64,000 bases of DNA from an uncultured Ruminococcus sp. (GTDB lineage: Bacteria > Bacillota > Clostridia > Oscillospirales > Ruminococcaceae), in NCBI GenBank assembly GCA_944388405.1, contig CALXIQ010000024.1, forward strand, positions 62,001 through 126,000, read 5' to 3'. The notes under the pieces are model-generated. The model did no database searches. It had not been told where the DNA came from and worked only from the letters and a program-made list of their open reading frames with translations. A program made the position numbers and the translations under genes. Shown piece by piece: positions 27,619-36,739 of this stretch (its first letter is position 1; each line of letters starts with the position of its first letter).

Positions 27619-29010
27619 ATGACAAAAGCGCAGAGATTTTTTACATCCATTAAAGATAAAAGAATAGCGTTTATAGGCGTCGGCGTAAGCCATACAGAGC
27701 TTATAAAGCTGTTTCTCACCAAGGGAATAGACGTTGTGGTATGCGATAAAAAGGACGAGGACCATTTTGACCCGGATTTGTATGAGGAGCTTGCCGCAAG
27801 GGGAGCAGAGTTTTCGCTGGGAGAAAACTATCTTGATGAGATTTTCAATTGTGATATTGTTTTCAGAACGCCGGGAATGTATTACAACGATGAAACTCTC
27901 ACAAAGGCAAGAAAATCAGGAATAATTGTAACTTCCGAAATGGAGGTGTTTTTCGGACTGTGTCCCTGCAGAATTTACGGCGTTACAGGTTCCGATGGCA
28001 AAACCACCACAACTACCATTATCAGCGAGCTTCTTAAAGCGGAGGGCAGAAGGGTACATATCGGCGGAAATATAGGAAAAGCATTGCTTCCTATAGTTGA
28101 AACCATTGCCGAAACTGACGCCGCTGTGGTAGAGCTGTCAAGCTTTCAACTTATCTCAATGAGAGAATCTCCTGCCGTTGCGGCAATCACCAATATTACC
28201 CCCAATCATCTTAACGTTCACGGCACAATGGAGGAGTATATCGACGCTAAGTGCAACATTATACGTCATCAGAACGCCTTTTCAAGAACCGTACTCAGCT
28301 GGGACAACGAGACTACAAGAAACCTTAGCGAGCTTGTAAGGGGAAACCTTGTATATTTCAGCAGACATGAAAAGGTTGAAAACGGCAGCTTTTTAAACGA
28401 AAACGGTATGCTTTGCTATAACGACCGAGGAAAAGTAACCGAGGTTCTGGATATGAAGGATATCCGTATTCCGGGAATGCATAACGTTGAAAATTACCTT
28501 ACCGCAATAGCGGCGGTGTGGGGCGAGGTCAAGCCTGAAACGGTGCAGAAGGTGGCAAAGGAATTTAAGGGAGTTGAGCACCGCATAGAATTTGTAAGAG
28601 AGCTTGACGGGGTGAAGTATTATAACAACTCCATCGCCTCCAGTCCTACCAGAGTGCTTGCCTGCCTTGCCGCCTTTGACCAGAAGCAGATTCTTATTCA
28701 GGGCGGCTCTGACAAGGGAATTTCCTTTGAACCGATGGCGGATGAGATATGCAGAAAGTGCAAGGTGCTGATTCTGATGGGAGAAACCGCTCAGAAGATT
28801 CAGGATGCCGTTACTTCATCGCCTCTTTATAAAAAAGGCGAGCCTAAGATTGTAAGGGTAAACAATATGCAGGAAGCCGTGCAGGCTGCCAGAGATTACG
28901 CCGAAAGTGGAGATATTGTTTCACTTTCTCCCGCCTGTGCAAGCTTTGATATGTATCGGATGTTTGAAGATCGAGGTAATCACTTCAAAAAGCTTGTAAA
29001 CGAACTTTAA
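27619..29010 (+). CDS. murD: UDP-N-acetylmuramoylalanine--D-glutamate ligase
   Basis: Adds D-glutamate to UDP-MurNAc-L-Ala in peptidoglycan precursor synthesis (cytosol, ATP-dependent). It has 463 residues, the usual length. N-terminal Rossmann domain, central Mur ligase ATP-binding loop GVTGSDGKTTTT (about residues 121-132), the conserved ITPNHLNVHG region, and a C-terminal domain with NNSIASSPTR and the GGSDKG motif typical of MurD. First gene of a long co-directional run to 41131. GGGG at 27607-27610 serves as binding site. It lies apart from a mur/fts cluster. Confidence 0.95.
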   Translation: MTKAQRFFTSIKDKRIAFIGVGVSHTELIKLFLTKGIDVVVCDKKDEDHFDPDLYEELAARGAEFSLGENYLDEIFNCDIVFRTPGMYYNDETLTKARKSGIIVTSEMEVFFGLCPCRIYGVTGSDGKTTTTTIISELLKAEGRRVHIGGNIGKALLPIVETIAETDAAVVELSSFQLISMRESPAVAAITNITPNHLNVHGTMEEYIDAKCNIIRHQNAFSRTVLSWDNETTRNLSELVRGNLVYFSRHEKVENGSFLNENGMLCYNDRGKVTEVLDMKDIRIPGMHNVENYLTAIAAVWGEVKPETVQKVAKEFKGVEHRIEFVRELDGVKYYNNSIASSPTRVLACLAAFDQKQILIQGGSDKGISFEPMADEICRKCKVLILMGETAQKIQDAVTSSPLYKKGEPKIVRVNNMQEAVQAARDYAESGDIVSLSPACASFDMYRMFEDRGNHFKKLVNEL

Positions 29011-29035
29011 TTTAATCAGATAGGAAAATGTATTT

Positions 29036-30067
29036 ATGATAGATACACTTGAGATATTGTCCCGTCTTACCTCCGCCTGCGGAGTAGCGGGAGAGGAGCG
29101 GCAGGCGGCGCAGACGGCAGCCGACCTTTTGAAAGAATACGGCAGCGTTGAAATATCCCCTGTCAGCGGCTCGGTTTTTTGCAGAGTGGGAAGCTTTGAT
29201 AAAACCAAGCCCACGCTGCTGCTGGACGCTCACATTGATGAAATAGGGTTGATTGTAACCTATATAACAGATGAGGGATTCTTAAAGGTTTCCCAATGCG
29301 GCGGCGTTGACAGCCGCGTGCTTCAGGCGCAGATGGTGACCGTTTACGGACGTGAAAAGCTGACGGGAATTGTGGCGTCAACTCCACCACACCTTGAAAA
29401 GGACAACACCAAAGCGGTTTCGGTTGAGGATATTTTCATCGACGTTGGTATGTCAAAGGAGCAGGCACAGCAGCTTATCAGCCCCGGTGACCGTGTTGTA
29501 ATCGAAACGGGATTTAATAAGCTTTGCGGCACAAGAGTTACCTCAAAGGCTCTTGACAACCGTGCCGGTGCAGCGGTAGTGCTTAAAACCCTGGAACTTA
29601 TAAAGGATAGGCAAACCGCCTTTAACGTTTGCGCAATGCTTTCTTCTCAGGAGGAAACGGGAGAGCGTGGGGCAAAAACTGGGGCGTATGCCGTAAATGC
29701 GGATATGGCAATAGTTATCGACGTTTCCTTTGCAAAAACTCACGGTGAAACCGACGAGGACTGCGGCACACTGGGCAAAGGTCCTATGATAGGAATTGCC
29801 CCGTCCCTTTCCTCAAGAATGTCACAACGGCTGATAGAAATTGCAAAGGAAAAGGATATACCATATCAAGTTGAGGTTATGAGCGGTACAACAGGCACCA
29901 ATGCCGACGCTATCGGCGTTTCACGGGGGGGAGTTATGACCGTAACCGTGTCGGTGCCGCTGAAGCATATGCACACTCCCGCTGAGATTGTGGATGTTGC
30001 CGATATAGAAAATTCGGCGGCGTTAATAGCAGAATTTCTGGAAAGCGCAGGTGATATAAATGCTTGA
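29036..30067 (+). CDS. M42 family metallo-aminopeptidase, copy 1
   Basis: A 343-residue cytosolic di-zinc aminopeptidase (glutamyl/tetrahedral aminopeptidase, CelM/FrvX group) that trims imported peptides. Metal ligands and catalytic residues: LDAHIDEIGLI (His and Asp), SKALDNRAGAA (bridging Asp), QEETGERGA (catalytic Glu), VIDVSF (Asp), and MHTPAEIVD with the terminal His. AGGAA sits upstream of the ATG. Its last 8 bases overlap a second M42 gene, so the two are translationally coupled and may form mixed oligomers. Confidence 0.93.
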   Translation: MIDTLEILSRLTSACGVAGEERQAAQTAADLLKEYGSVEISPVSGSVFCRVGSFDKTKPTLLLDAHIDEIGLIVTYITDEGFLKVSQCGGVDSRVLQAQMVTVYGREKLTGIVASTPPHLEKDNTKAVSVEDIFIDVGMSKEQAQQLISPGDRVVIETGFNKLCGTRVTSKALDNRAGAAVVLKTLELIKDRQTAFNVCAMLSSQEETGERGAKTGAYAVNADMAIVIDVSFAKTHGETDEDCGTLGKGPMIGIAPSLSSRMSQRLIEIAKEKDIPYQVEVMSGTTGTNADAIGVSRGGVMTVTVSVPLKHMHTPAEIVDVADIENSAALIAEFLESAGDINA

Positions 30068-31079
30068 AGAGCTTAAAACACTTTGCGAAATTAACGGCAT
30101 TTCAGGCGAAGAGGGAGCTGTTGCGGAGTATATATGCTCGCAGCTTGAGGGAAATGCGGAATATAAGATAGATAATCTTGGCAATATAATAGCCTTTAAA
30201 AAAGGCAGGCAAGCGTCGGGCAAAAAAGTAATGGTTTCTGCCCACATGGACGAGGTGGGAATGATTGTTACCTACATCAACCCCGACGGAACGCTGAAAA
30301 TTTCCCCAGTAGGAGGAATTGACCCGAGGGTAGTTTTCGGCAGGAAAGTGGAAGTGGGCAAAAACAGGATATGCGGTGTTGTGGGCGGAAAGGCTGTGCA
30401 CAATCTTTCTGCCGATGAGCGGAAAAAATCCGTGCCCTTTGACTCTATGACGGTGGACATCGGCACTGATAGCAGAGAGGAAAGCTTAAAGCTTGTTTCC
30501 CTCGGCGACAGTGTGTGCTTTGATTCACGGTTTGCCCGGTTTGGCGACGGTCTTGTCGCTTCAAAGGCAATAGATGACCGTGCAGGCTGCGGGATAATGC
30601 TCAGGCTTATAAGAGAAGAGCTTGAATACGACACATATTTCACCTTTGTGGTTCAGGAGGAGATAGGGCTTAGAGGTGCGACCTGCGCTGCATATACCGT
30701 AAATCCCGACTATGCGCTGGTGCTGGAATCCACCACTGCAGCCGACGTTCCCACAGCGTCTGAGGAAAAAAAGGTGTGCGTTCTTAAAGGCGGTCCGGTA
30801 GTGTCTTTCATGGACAGACACACCATCTACGACAAGGAGCTTTACAGTCTTGCATTCAAGACAGCGGAGGAACTTAAAATACCCTGTCAGACCAAAACAA
30901 TGGTGGCAGGCGGCAACGACGCCGGGGCGATTCACATTACACGTCAGGGAGTAAAAACGGCGGCAATCTCACTACCATGCAGATACCTGCATTCCCCCTA
31001 CTGTGTAATAGCAGAGGAGGATTTGGAAAATACCTATCTGCTGGTTAAAAATTTTATCGACAGGATTCATAAGAGATGA
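30060..31079 (+). CDS. M42 family metallo-aminopeptidase, copy 2
   Basis: A 339-residue paralogue of the preceding gene. Signature blocks: VSAHMDEVGMIV, SKAIDDRAGC, VQEEIGLRGA, VLESTTAADVP and CRYLHSPYCV with the last His ligand. All expected metal ligands appear present. It differs from copy 1 in the segment between the first and second blocks (KKSVPFDSMTVDIGT against NTKAVSVEDIFIDVG) and so may prefer other N-terminal residues. Its stop overlaps the following GNAT gene by 4 bases. Confidence 0.93.
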   Translation: MLEELKTLCEINGISGEEGAVAEYICSQLEGNAEYKIDNLGNIIAFKKGRQASGKKVMVSAHMDEVGMIVTYINPDGTLKISPVGGIDPRVVFGRKVEVGKNRICGVVGGKAVHNLSADERKKSVPFDSMTVDIGTDSREESLKLVSLGDSVCFDSRFARFGDGLVASKAIDDRAGCGIMLRLIREELEYDTYFTFVVQEEIGLRGATCAAYTVNPDYALVLESTTAADVPTASEEKKVCVLKGGPVVSFMDRHTIYDKELYSLAFKTAEELKIPCQTKTMVAGGNDAGAIHITRQGVKTAAISLPCRYLHSPYCVIAEEDLENTYLLVKNFIDRIHKR

Positions 31080-31858
31080 TAAAACGGACATACGATATTG
31101 ATTCGGCGACCCTTGACAAGCTGAAGCAAAATCACTACACAAGAAGAATAAAATCCCATTTTCAGGCTTACGGAACAAAATATGATTTTCTGCAGTTTTT
31201 CAGTCTAAGCCGTGACGGTTCTGATACAGGTCTTATTTGTGTGTTTAATTCCGCAATGCTTATTTCCACCTTTCAGGACACCGATGCAGACGAGCAAACG
31301 GCAGAGGAAATTGCGGCATTTATAAATTTGAACAAGCCCTATTCGGTGGAGTTGGAGCAGGTGCTGGCAAAGCAGGTAATCAGATATGTTTCACAGGATT
31401 ACAATGCCGACAAGCGTACGGAATTTCATTTTGTGGCGGCAAACTCTCTGCCTGATATGCAGGTGGACGAGCTGCCAAGGCTTGACGATGTTTTTGAGAT
31501 ACTGCGGCAAAGCTTTCCCGACCTTGCAAATTCCTATGAACTCTGGCTGACCGATACCTCCCACAGAATAAGGAGAGGGCTGTCACAGTCTTTTTTGCTG
31601 GGAAACTATACGACTGCAACGATACAGTATATAGTAGACGGTGTTGCGCTTGTGGGGCATGTCGCTACAATTCCGTCTGAGCGAGGTAAGTTTCACGCAA
31701 GACAACTGCTTTACTGGATAGGCGAACGCCTTACCGCAGACGGCTTTTCCGTGCGGCTGTTCGCTCGACCTCACAGAGTAAGTTACTATGAAGAGATAGG
31801 CTTTAAAGAAGCTGCCGCGGATTATGTTTTAGAGAGGAAACCTTATAATGACAGATAG
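31076..31858 (+). CDS. GNAT-family N-acetyltransferase
   Basis: A 260-residue protein. The C-terminal half (about 150-255) has the GNAT acetyl-CoA core: ALVGHVATIPSERGKFHARQ matches motif A, with the V-x-T-x-P-x-x-R-G-K-G/F pattern, and YYEEIGFKEA matches motif B. The N-terminal half (about 1-140) is unassigned and may hold a second, degenerate GNAT-like fold. Substrate unknown. It starts at ATGA overlapping the upstream M42 stop and overlaps the next gene by 11 bases, so it is expressed with the peptidases. Confidence 0.85.
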   Translation: MIKRTYDIDSATLDKLKQNHYTRRIKSHFQAYGTKYDFLQFFSLSRDGSDTGLICVFNSAMLISTFQDTDADEQTAEEIAAFINLNKPYSVELEQVLAKQVIRYVSQDYNADKRTEFHFVAANSLPDMQVDELPRLDDVFEILRQSFPDLANSYELWLTDTSHRIRRGLSQSFLLGNYTTATIQYIVDGVALVGHVATIPSERGKFHARQLLYWIGERLTADGFSVRLFARPHRVSYYEEIGFKEAAADYVLERKPYNDR

Positions 31859-33119
31859 CTTTTTTGAGATAGATGAAAAAATACTTGAAATTGCCGAAAA
31901 AGCCCAGGCTGAATGCGGCAGAATGTTTGAAAGAATTGACGAAATCGCAGATTATAACGGCAGAAAGGTTTTGTCTGCGTTTATAAAAAACAGGGTGAGC
32001 GAGGGCTGTCTTAAAGGCACTACCGGCTACGGCTACGGCGATATGGGTAGAGATACCCTTGATAAAGTGTTCGCCGACGCTTTCGGCGGTGAGGACGCAA
32101 TTGTAAGACATACCTTTGTAAACGGAACTCACGCCCTTTCAACCGCTCTTTTCGGCGTTCTCAGAACGGGTGACACACTGCTGGCGATGACGGGAAAGCC
32201 TTACGATACTCTTGAAGAGATAATCGGAATCAGGGGAGATAAGGGCAACGGCTCGCTAAAGGATTTCGGAGTAAATTACGTTCAGGCAGACCTGATTGAC
32301 GATAAATACCCCGACTTTGATGCTATCGCCCGTCTTGCACCCAAGGCTAAGGTGGCATACATTCAGCGTTCAAGGGGATATTCCCTTCGTCCATCGTTTA
32401 CCGTGGACATTATCGGCAAAATGGCTGAGGCGGCAAAAGCTGCAAACCCCGATATAATCGTAATGGTAGATAACTGCTACGGTGAGTTTGTTGAGAAGCA
32501 GGAGCCTCTTTCTGTGGGAGCGGATTTGATAATCGGTTCTCTTATAAAAAATCCCGGCGGCGGAATCGCTTCAACCGGCGGATACATCTGTGGCAGAGCC
32601 GACCTTGTGGAAAAATGCGCCGACAGGCTTACCTGCGTGGGAATGGGCAAAGAGGTAGGCTGCTCTTTAGGGCAGAACAGAGAAATGTATCTTGGCTTTT
32701 TCCTTGCCCCACAGACCGTTGGAGCGGCGCTTAAAACCTCAGTCTTTGCATGTCGCTTCTTTGAAAAACTGGGCTACAAGACCCTTCCCGAAAGCGGCGA
32801 GGAGAGAACGGATATTATTGCTTCTATACTGCTTGAAAATGAAGAAAACCTGACGGCTTTCTGTCAGGGAATCCAGAAGGGCTCCCCGGTAGACAGCTAT
32901 GTCCTGCCGGAAGCGTGGGATATGCCGGGGTATGACAGCAAGGTTATAATGGCAGCGGGTGCTTTCACAATGGGAGCATCAATAGAGCTTTCGGCGGACG
33001 CCCCAATAAGAGAACCTTTTGCCGCCTGGCTTCAGGGGGGAATAACCTATCCCACTGGAAAGGCGGGGGTAATGCTTGCCGCTCAGGAAATGTTTAAAAA
33101 AGGACTTATAAACATATAA
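31848..33119 (+). CDS. PLP-dependent YnbB-like protein (methionine gamma-lyase-related, 'aluminum resistance' family)
   Basis: A 423-residue fold-type I PLP enzyme. The N terminus through GTTGYGYGDMGRDTLDKVFA and FVNGTHALSTALFG is the hallmark of the family PF06838. The Schiff-base lysine is most likely Lys234 in GSLIKNPGGG, after the PLP aspartate in IIVMVDNCYGEF. The C terminus ends in the conserved WLQGGITYP region. Real substrate unsettled: the family carries old 'aluminum resistance' and methionine gamma-lyase labels. It overlaps the preceding GNAT gene and precedes hprK by 25 bp. Confidence 0.93.
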   Translation: MTDSFFEIDEKILEIAEKAQAECGRMFERIDEIADYNGRKVLSAFIKNRVSEGCLKGTTGYGYGDMGRDTLDKVFADAFGGEDAIVRHTFVNGTHALSTALFGVLRTGDTLLAMTGKPYDTLEEIIGIRGDKGNGSLKDFGVNYVQADLIDDKYPDFDAIARLAPKAKVAYIQRSRGYSLRPSFTVDIIGKMAEAAKAANPDIIVMVDNCYGEFVEKQEPLSVGADLIIGSLIKNPGGGIASTGGYICGRADLVEKCADRLTCVGMGKEVGCSLGQNREMYLGFFLAPQTVGAALKTSVFACRFFEKLGYKTLPESGEERTDIIASILLENEENLTAFCQGIQKGSPVDSYVLPEAWDMPGYDSKVIMAAGAFTMGASIELSADAPIREPFAAWLQGGITYPTGKAGVMLAAQEMFKKGLINI

Positions 33120-33144
33120 TATAATACCGAAAGGAATGAAAATC

Positions 33145-34104
33145 ATGGCAGAGATTTTTACCATTTCAATCGCTGAGATTGCTAAGGAGCTTAAGCTGGA
33201 AATTGTTTATGCTCCCAAAGACCCGTCTGAGTTGCTGATTTCAGACAATGACTGCAATCGTCCCGGACTTCAGCTGATGGGCTTTTATGAGTACTTCAAT
33301 GCGGAGCGCACGCAGATTTGCGGAAATATGGAATTTGCATATCTGGCATCTCTTGACGAAGCTACCCGTCGTCAGCGAATTGACGCCCTTTTTGCTACGA
33401 AAATACCTCTATTTGTTGTGGCAAGAGGTCATGAGCTTTATCCCGAAATGCTGGAAATTGCCAAGAAATACGAGGTGCCCATAGCCCGCACCGAGGACAG
33501 CACCACCGCATTTGTGGCGGCGCTTATCTCGCTGCTCAACGTTAAGCTTGCACCGAGGATCACTCGTCACGGAGTGCTTATCGAGGTTTACGGCGAGGGA
33601 ATACTTATTGTGGGCGAAAGCGGCGTAGGTAAATCTGAAACTGCTATCGAGCTTGTAAAAAGAGGACATCGCCTTGTTGCCGACGATGCGGTAGAAATAC
33701 GCAGAGTATCAAGCTACAGCCTGGTAGGCTCTTCCCCCGACAACATCAGGCATTTTCTTGAGCTGAGAGGAATAGGAATAATAAATACCCGCCGCCTTTT
33801 CGGTATGGGTGCGGTTAAAGTTACCGAAAAAATTGACCTTATTGTTGAGCTTGAGCCGTGGGACAGCGAAAAGCTTTACGACAGAATGGGAGTGGAAAAT
33901 CAGTACACCTCAATCCTCGGCGTAAAGGTTCCAAGCCTTACAATACCTATTAAGCCGGGTCGTAACCTTGCGGTTATTCTGGAGGTTGCTGCAATGAACA
34001 ACCGTCAGAAGAAGATGGGCTACAATGCGGCTGAGGAGCTGTTAAACAACCTGGGACTTCAGATGGACAAAAAGGACACCGTAAAAAACTGGGATAGTTT
34101 CTAA
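33145..34104 (+). CDS. hprK: HPr kinase/phosphorylase
   Basis: Phosphorylates and dephosphorylates HPr at serine, setting CcpA-type carbon catabolite control. It has 319 residues; the ATG at 33145 is 9 bases after AAGGA, whereas an ATG at 33136 touches that site. N-terminal domain with RPGLQLMGFYEYF, then Walker A GESGVGKSE (about residue 157), DDAVEI and the HprK signature ELRGIGIINTRRLFG. Its presence indicates Firmicutes-style PTS regulation. Confidence 0.96.
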   Translation: MAEIFTISIAEIAKELKLEIVYAPKDPSELLISDNDCNRPGLQLMGFYEYFNAERTQICGNMEFAYLASLDEATRRQRIDALFATKIPLFVVARGHELYPEMLEIAKKYEVPIARTEDSTTAFVAALISLLNVKLAPRITRHGVLIEVYGEGILIVGESGVGKSETAIELVKRGHRLVADDAVEIRRVSSYSLVGSSPDNIRHFLELRGIGIINTRRLFGMGAVKVTEKIDLIVELEPWDSEKLYDRMGVENQYTSILGVKVPSLTIPIKPGRNLAVILEVAAMNNRQKKMGYNAAEELLNNLGLQMDKKDTVKNWDSF

Positions 34105-34132
34105 AAAAACAAATTAACGGAGCGAAAGAAAA

Positions 34133-34855
34133 ATGATAATTCAAGCGGATCTTCACACACATACGGTAGCGTCTACCCATGCCTATTCCACAATTTTGGA
34201 AAATTGTGCCTGGGCGGAAAAATACGGTCTTAAGGCGATTGCAATGACCGACCACGCAATGAAAATGCAGGATTCTCCTCACATATGGCATTTTGAAAAT
34301 CTTACGGCGCTGCCGAGAAAAATAAACGGCGTTACGGTGCTTAGGGGAATTGAAGCGGACATTATTGACGACAGCGGAAATCTTGACGCCGATGAAAAGC
34401 TGCTTTCACGACTTGAGTGGGTAGTTGCTTCCATGCACAAGTGGACTTATGAGCCGACTACGGCTGAAAATCACACCAAAGCATATCTGGCAGTTTGCGA
34501 AAATCCCTACGTTGACGTAATCGGTCATTGCACCACAGATATGTTTCCCTTTGACATGGAGAGGTGCGTGAAGAAATTCAAAGAGTACGGTAAGCTGGTT
34601 GAAATAAACGAAAGCTCTATAAACAACAAAAAAGGTTCACGCCGCAACAGTTATGAGCTTTTGAAGCTGTGCAAAAAATACGAGGTTCCCGTTACCGTGG
34701 ATTCCGACTGTCATTTTTGCCAGTCGATAGGTCAGATTCCCTCAGCCTCAGAGATTTTACGGGAGCTTGATTTTCCCCAGAAGCTTGTAATAAACGCCGA
34801 ATGGGAGCGGGTAAGAGAATATATAACGGCAAAGCGTGGAGATATAGGAATCTGA
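34133..34855 (+). CDS. PHP-domain hydrolase, YcdX-like
   Basis: A 240-residue PHP-fold metal-dependent phosphoesterase. Metal ligands: DLHTHT (residues 6-11), MTDHAM (about 39), GIEADI (about 76), SMHKW (about 104), IGHCTTD (about 133) and DSDCHF (about 198). These match the trinuclear site of YcdX/histidinol-phosphatase-like proteins. Substrate unknown. GGAGCG precedes the start. It lies between hprK and murB, a linkage I recall from other Clostridia, but the reason is not evident. Confidence 0.9.
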   Translation: MIIQADLHTHTVASTHAYSTILENCAWAEKYGLKAIAMTDHAMKMQDSPHIWHFENLTALPRKINGVTVLRGIEADIIDDSGNLDADEKLLSRLEWVVASMHKWTYEPTTAENHTKAYLAVCENPYVDVIGHCTTDMFPFDMERCVKKFKEYGKLVEINESSINNKKGSRRNSYELLKLCKKYEVPVTVDSDCHFCQSIGQIPSASEILRELDFPQKLVINAEWERVREYITAKRGDIGI

Positions 34856-34920
34856 ACGCTTTGCCACAACAAAATTATGGGGATACACTGTATCCGCAGC
34901 AGAAGGGTTTGGTCAATCGG

Positions 34921-35844
34921 ATGAATACGGAACAGCTTTGCAGCCTTGCGGAAAGCCTTGACTGCAAAATACTGAAAAACCGACAACTCAGGGATTTCAC
35001 CACCTTTAAGGTGGGTGGAGAATGTCCCGTTATAATAGAGATAAACAGCGAAAATTCCCTTGCAAAGCTTATAAAATTCAGCAATGAGCACCATCTTCGC
35101 ACTATGGTAATAGGTAAGGGCTCTAATATGCTGTGCGACGATAAAGGCTTTGACGGAGCTGTGTTTCTTATGGGGAATGACTTTGCAAAGATACGGCTTA
35201 TAGGAGAGGAAACAATTGAAGCGGAGGCGGGATGTCCTCTTATCAGGCTGTGCCGCTTTGCCCTCGACAATTCCCTCAGCGGACTGGAATTTGCATACGG
35301 CATACCCGGTACGGTAGGGGGAGCGGTGTACATGAACGCAGGCGCTTACGGCGGAGAAATAAAGAATGTGATTTATTCCGCAAGAGCCGTCGACGCCGAT
35401 GGAAATATAACTGAGTATTCAAATGACGAAATGGAGCTTGCCTACAGAACCAGCGTTTTTCAGCGCAGCGGCAGCGTTATAACCAAAGCCGTTTTCAAGC
35501 TACATAAGGCGCAGAAGTCTGAAATTGAAGCGAGAATGGAAGAGCTTATGGCTAAACGCAAGGAAAAGCAGCCACTTGAATACCCGAACGCAGGCTCTAC
35601 CTTTAAGCGTCCCCAGGGACAATTTGCGGGAAAACTTATTGAGGACTGCGGACTCAAGGGTCTTACCATAGGCGGAGCGCAGGTTTCCCAAAAGCACAGC
35701 GGCTTTGTTATCAATAAGGGGAACGCAACCTCAGATGATATAAAGCAGCTTATTGAAAAAGTACAGCAGACGGTTTTTGAGAAAACCGGATATTTTCTTG
35801 AATGTGAAGTAAGGATAATTCCATACAGCGACGAAACTGATTGA
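34921..35844 (+). CDS. murB: UDP-N-acetylenolpyruvoylglucosamine reductase
   Basis: FAD enzyme making UDP-MurNAc with NADPH, second step of peptidoglycan precursor synthesis. FAD-binding GKGSNMLCDDKGF, GIPGTVGGAVYMNAGAYGGE, catalytic serine in NAGSTFKRP, and final Glu in FLECEVRI. The ATG at 34921 gives 307 residues, normal for the family. The frame is open upstream to 34801 inside the PHP gene, but MurB homology starts with MNTEQL. The binding site is weak (AGAAGGG, 13-14 bases away), and a TTG at 34909 is a possible alternative. Confidence 0.94.
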   Translation: MNTEQLCSLAESLDCKILKNRQLRDFTTFKVGGECPVIIEINSENSLAKLIKFSNEHHLRTMVIGKGSNMLCDDKGFDGAVFLMGNDFAKIRLIGEETIEAEAGCPLIRLCRFALDNSLSGLEFAYGIPGTVGGAVYMNAGAYGGEIKNVIYSARAVDADGNITEYSNDEMELAYRTSVFQRSGSVITKAVFKLHKAQKSEIEARMEELMAKRKEKQPLEYPNAGSTFKRPQGQFAGKLIEDCGLKGLTIGGAQVSQKHSGFVINKGNATSDDIKQLIEKVQQTVFEKTGYFLECEVRIIPYSDETD

Positions 35845-35860
35845 ACTGGAGGAAAGGTAT

Positions 35861-36721
35861 ATGCAGTTTTTAATAGTAACGGGTTTATCAGGGTCGGGTA
35901 AATCAAGTGCAATTAATATCCTTGAAGATATTGGCTATTATTGCATAGACAATATGCCGCCCGAGCTGATAACGAAGTTTGCCGACATATGCGCACAGTC
36001 TGACGGAAAAATCGAGAAGGTTGCTTTTGTAGTGGACATAAGAGGGGGAGATTTGTTTTTAAAACTGAACGACACTATTACCCAACTTAAAGCGGCTCAT
36101 ATCAATCTGAAAATACTTTTCCTTGATTCGGCTGACGACGTAATCGTGCGGAGGTACAAAGAAACCAGAAGAAAGCATCCGCTGGACGAGGTTTCATTTG
36201 GCAACATCAGAAAAGCTATAGAAACAGAGCGTGAAATTCTTATTCCCGTAAAGGCGGTTGCGGATTATTATATCGACACCTCCTCCACCTCGCTGGGAGA
36301 ACTCAGGGAGAGAATGTATTCCATGTTCCTTGAACCGGGCGAGGATTATATGAGGATTGACGTGCGTTCCTTCGGCTTCAAGTTCGGAGCCTTTAGTGAG
36401 GGAGACCTTATATTTGACGTAAGGTGTCTGCCCAATCCTTTCTACATACCACAGCTCAAGGATAAAACAGGGCTTTCGGACGAAGTGTATGATTATGTAA
36501 TGCAGTTTGACGAGGCAAAACAGCTTTATGCAAAGCTTACCGATTTGGTGGATTTTCTTATTCCTCTTTATGAGCGGGAGGGAAAATCTCAGCTTGTTAT
36601 AGCTTTCGGCTGCACCGGCGGAAAGCACAGAAGCGTAACCTTTGCCGAAGCTATGGCAAAGCATCTGCAAGAGAGCGGACGCAAGGTGAGAATATCTCAT
36701 AGGGATATTGATAAACATTAA
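35861..36721 (+). CDS. rapZ: RapZ/YvcJ nucleotide-binding protein
   Basis: A 286-residue P-loop protein: GLSGSGKSS (residues 8-16), the DNMPPELI block after it, VVDIRGG, and the C-terminal CTGGKHRSV motif. In E. coli RapZ guides RNase E to GlmZ; in Bacillus YvcJ has GTPase activity and affects competence. Here the partner is unknown. GGAGGAAAGG lies before the ATG. In many Firmicutes rapZ, yvcK and whiA are consecutive; here whiA follows after 18 bp and yvcK is missing. Confidence 0.95.
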   Translation: MQFLIVTGLSGSGKSSAINILEDIGYYCIDNMPPELITKFADICAQSDGKIEKVAFVVDIRGGDLFLKLNDTITQLKAAHINLKILFLDSADDVIVRRYKETRRKHPLDEVSFGNIRKAIETEREILIPVKAVADYYIDTSSTSLGELRERMYSMFLEPGEDYMRIDVRSFGFKFGAFSEGDLIFDVRCLPNPFYIPQLKDKTGLSDEVYDYVMQFDEAKQLYAKLTDLVDFLIPLYEREGKSQLVIAFGCTGGKHRSVTFAEAMAKHLQESGRKVRISHRDIDKH

Positions 36722-36739
36722 GGCGGTAAGATTTATATA

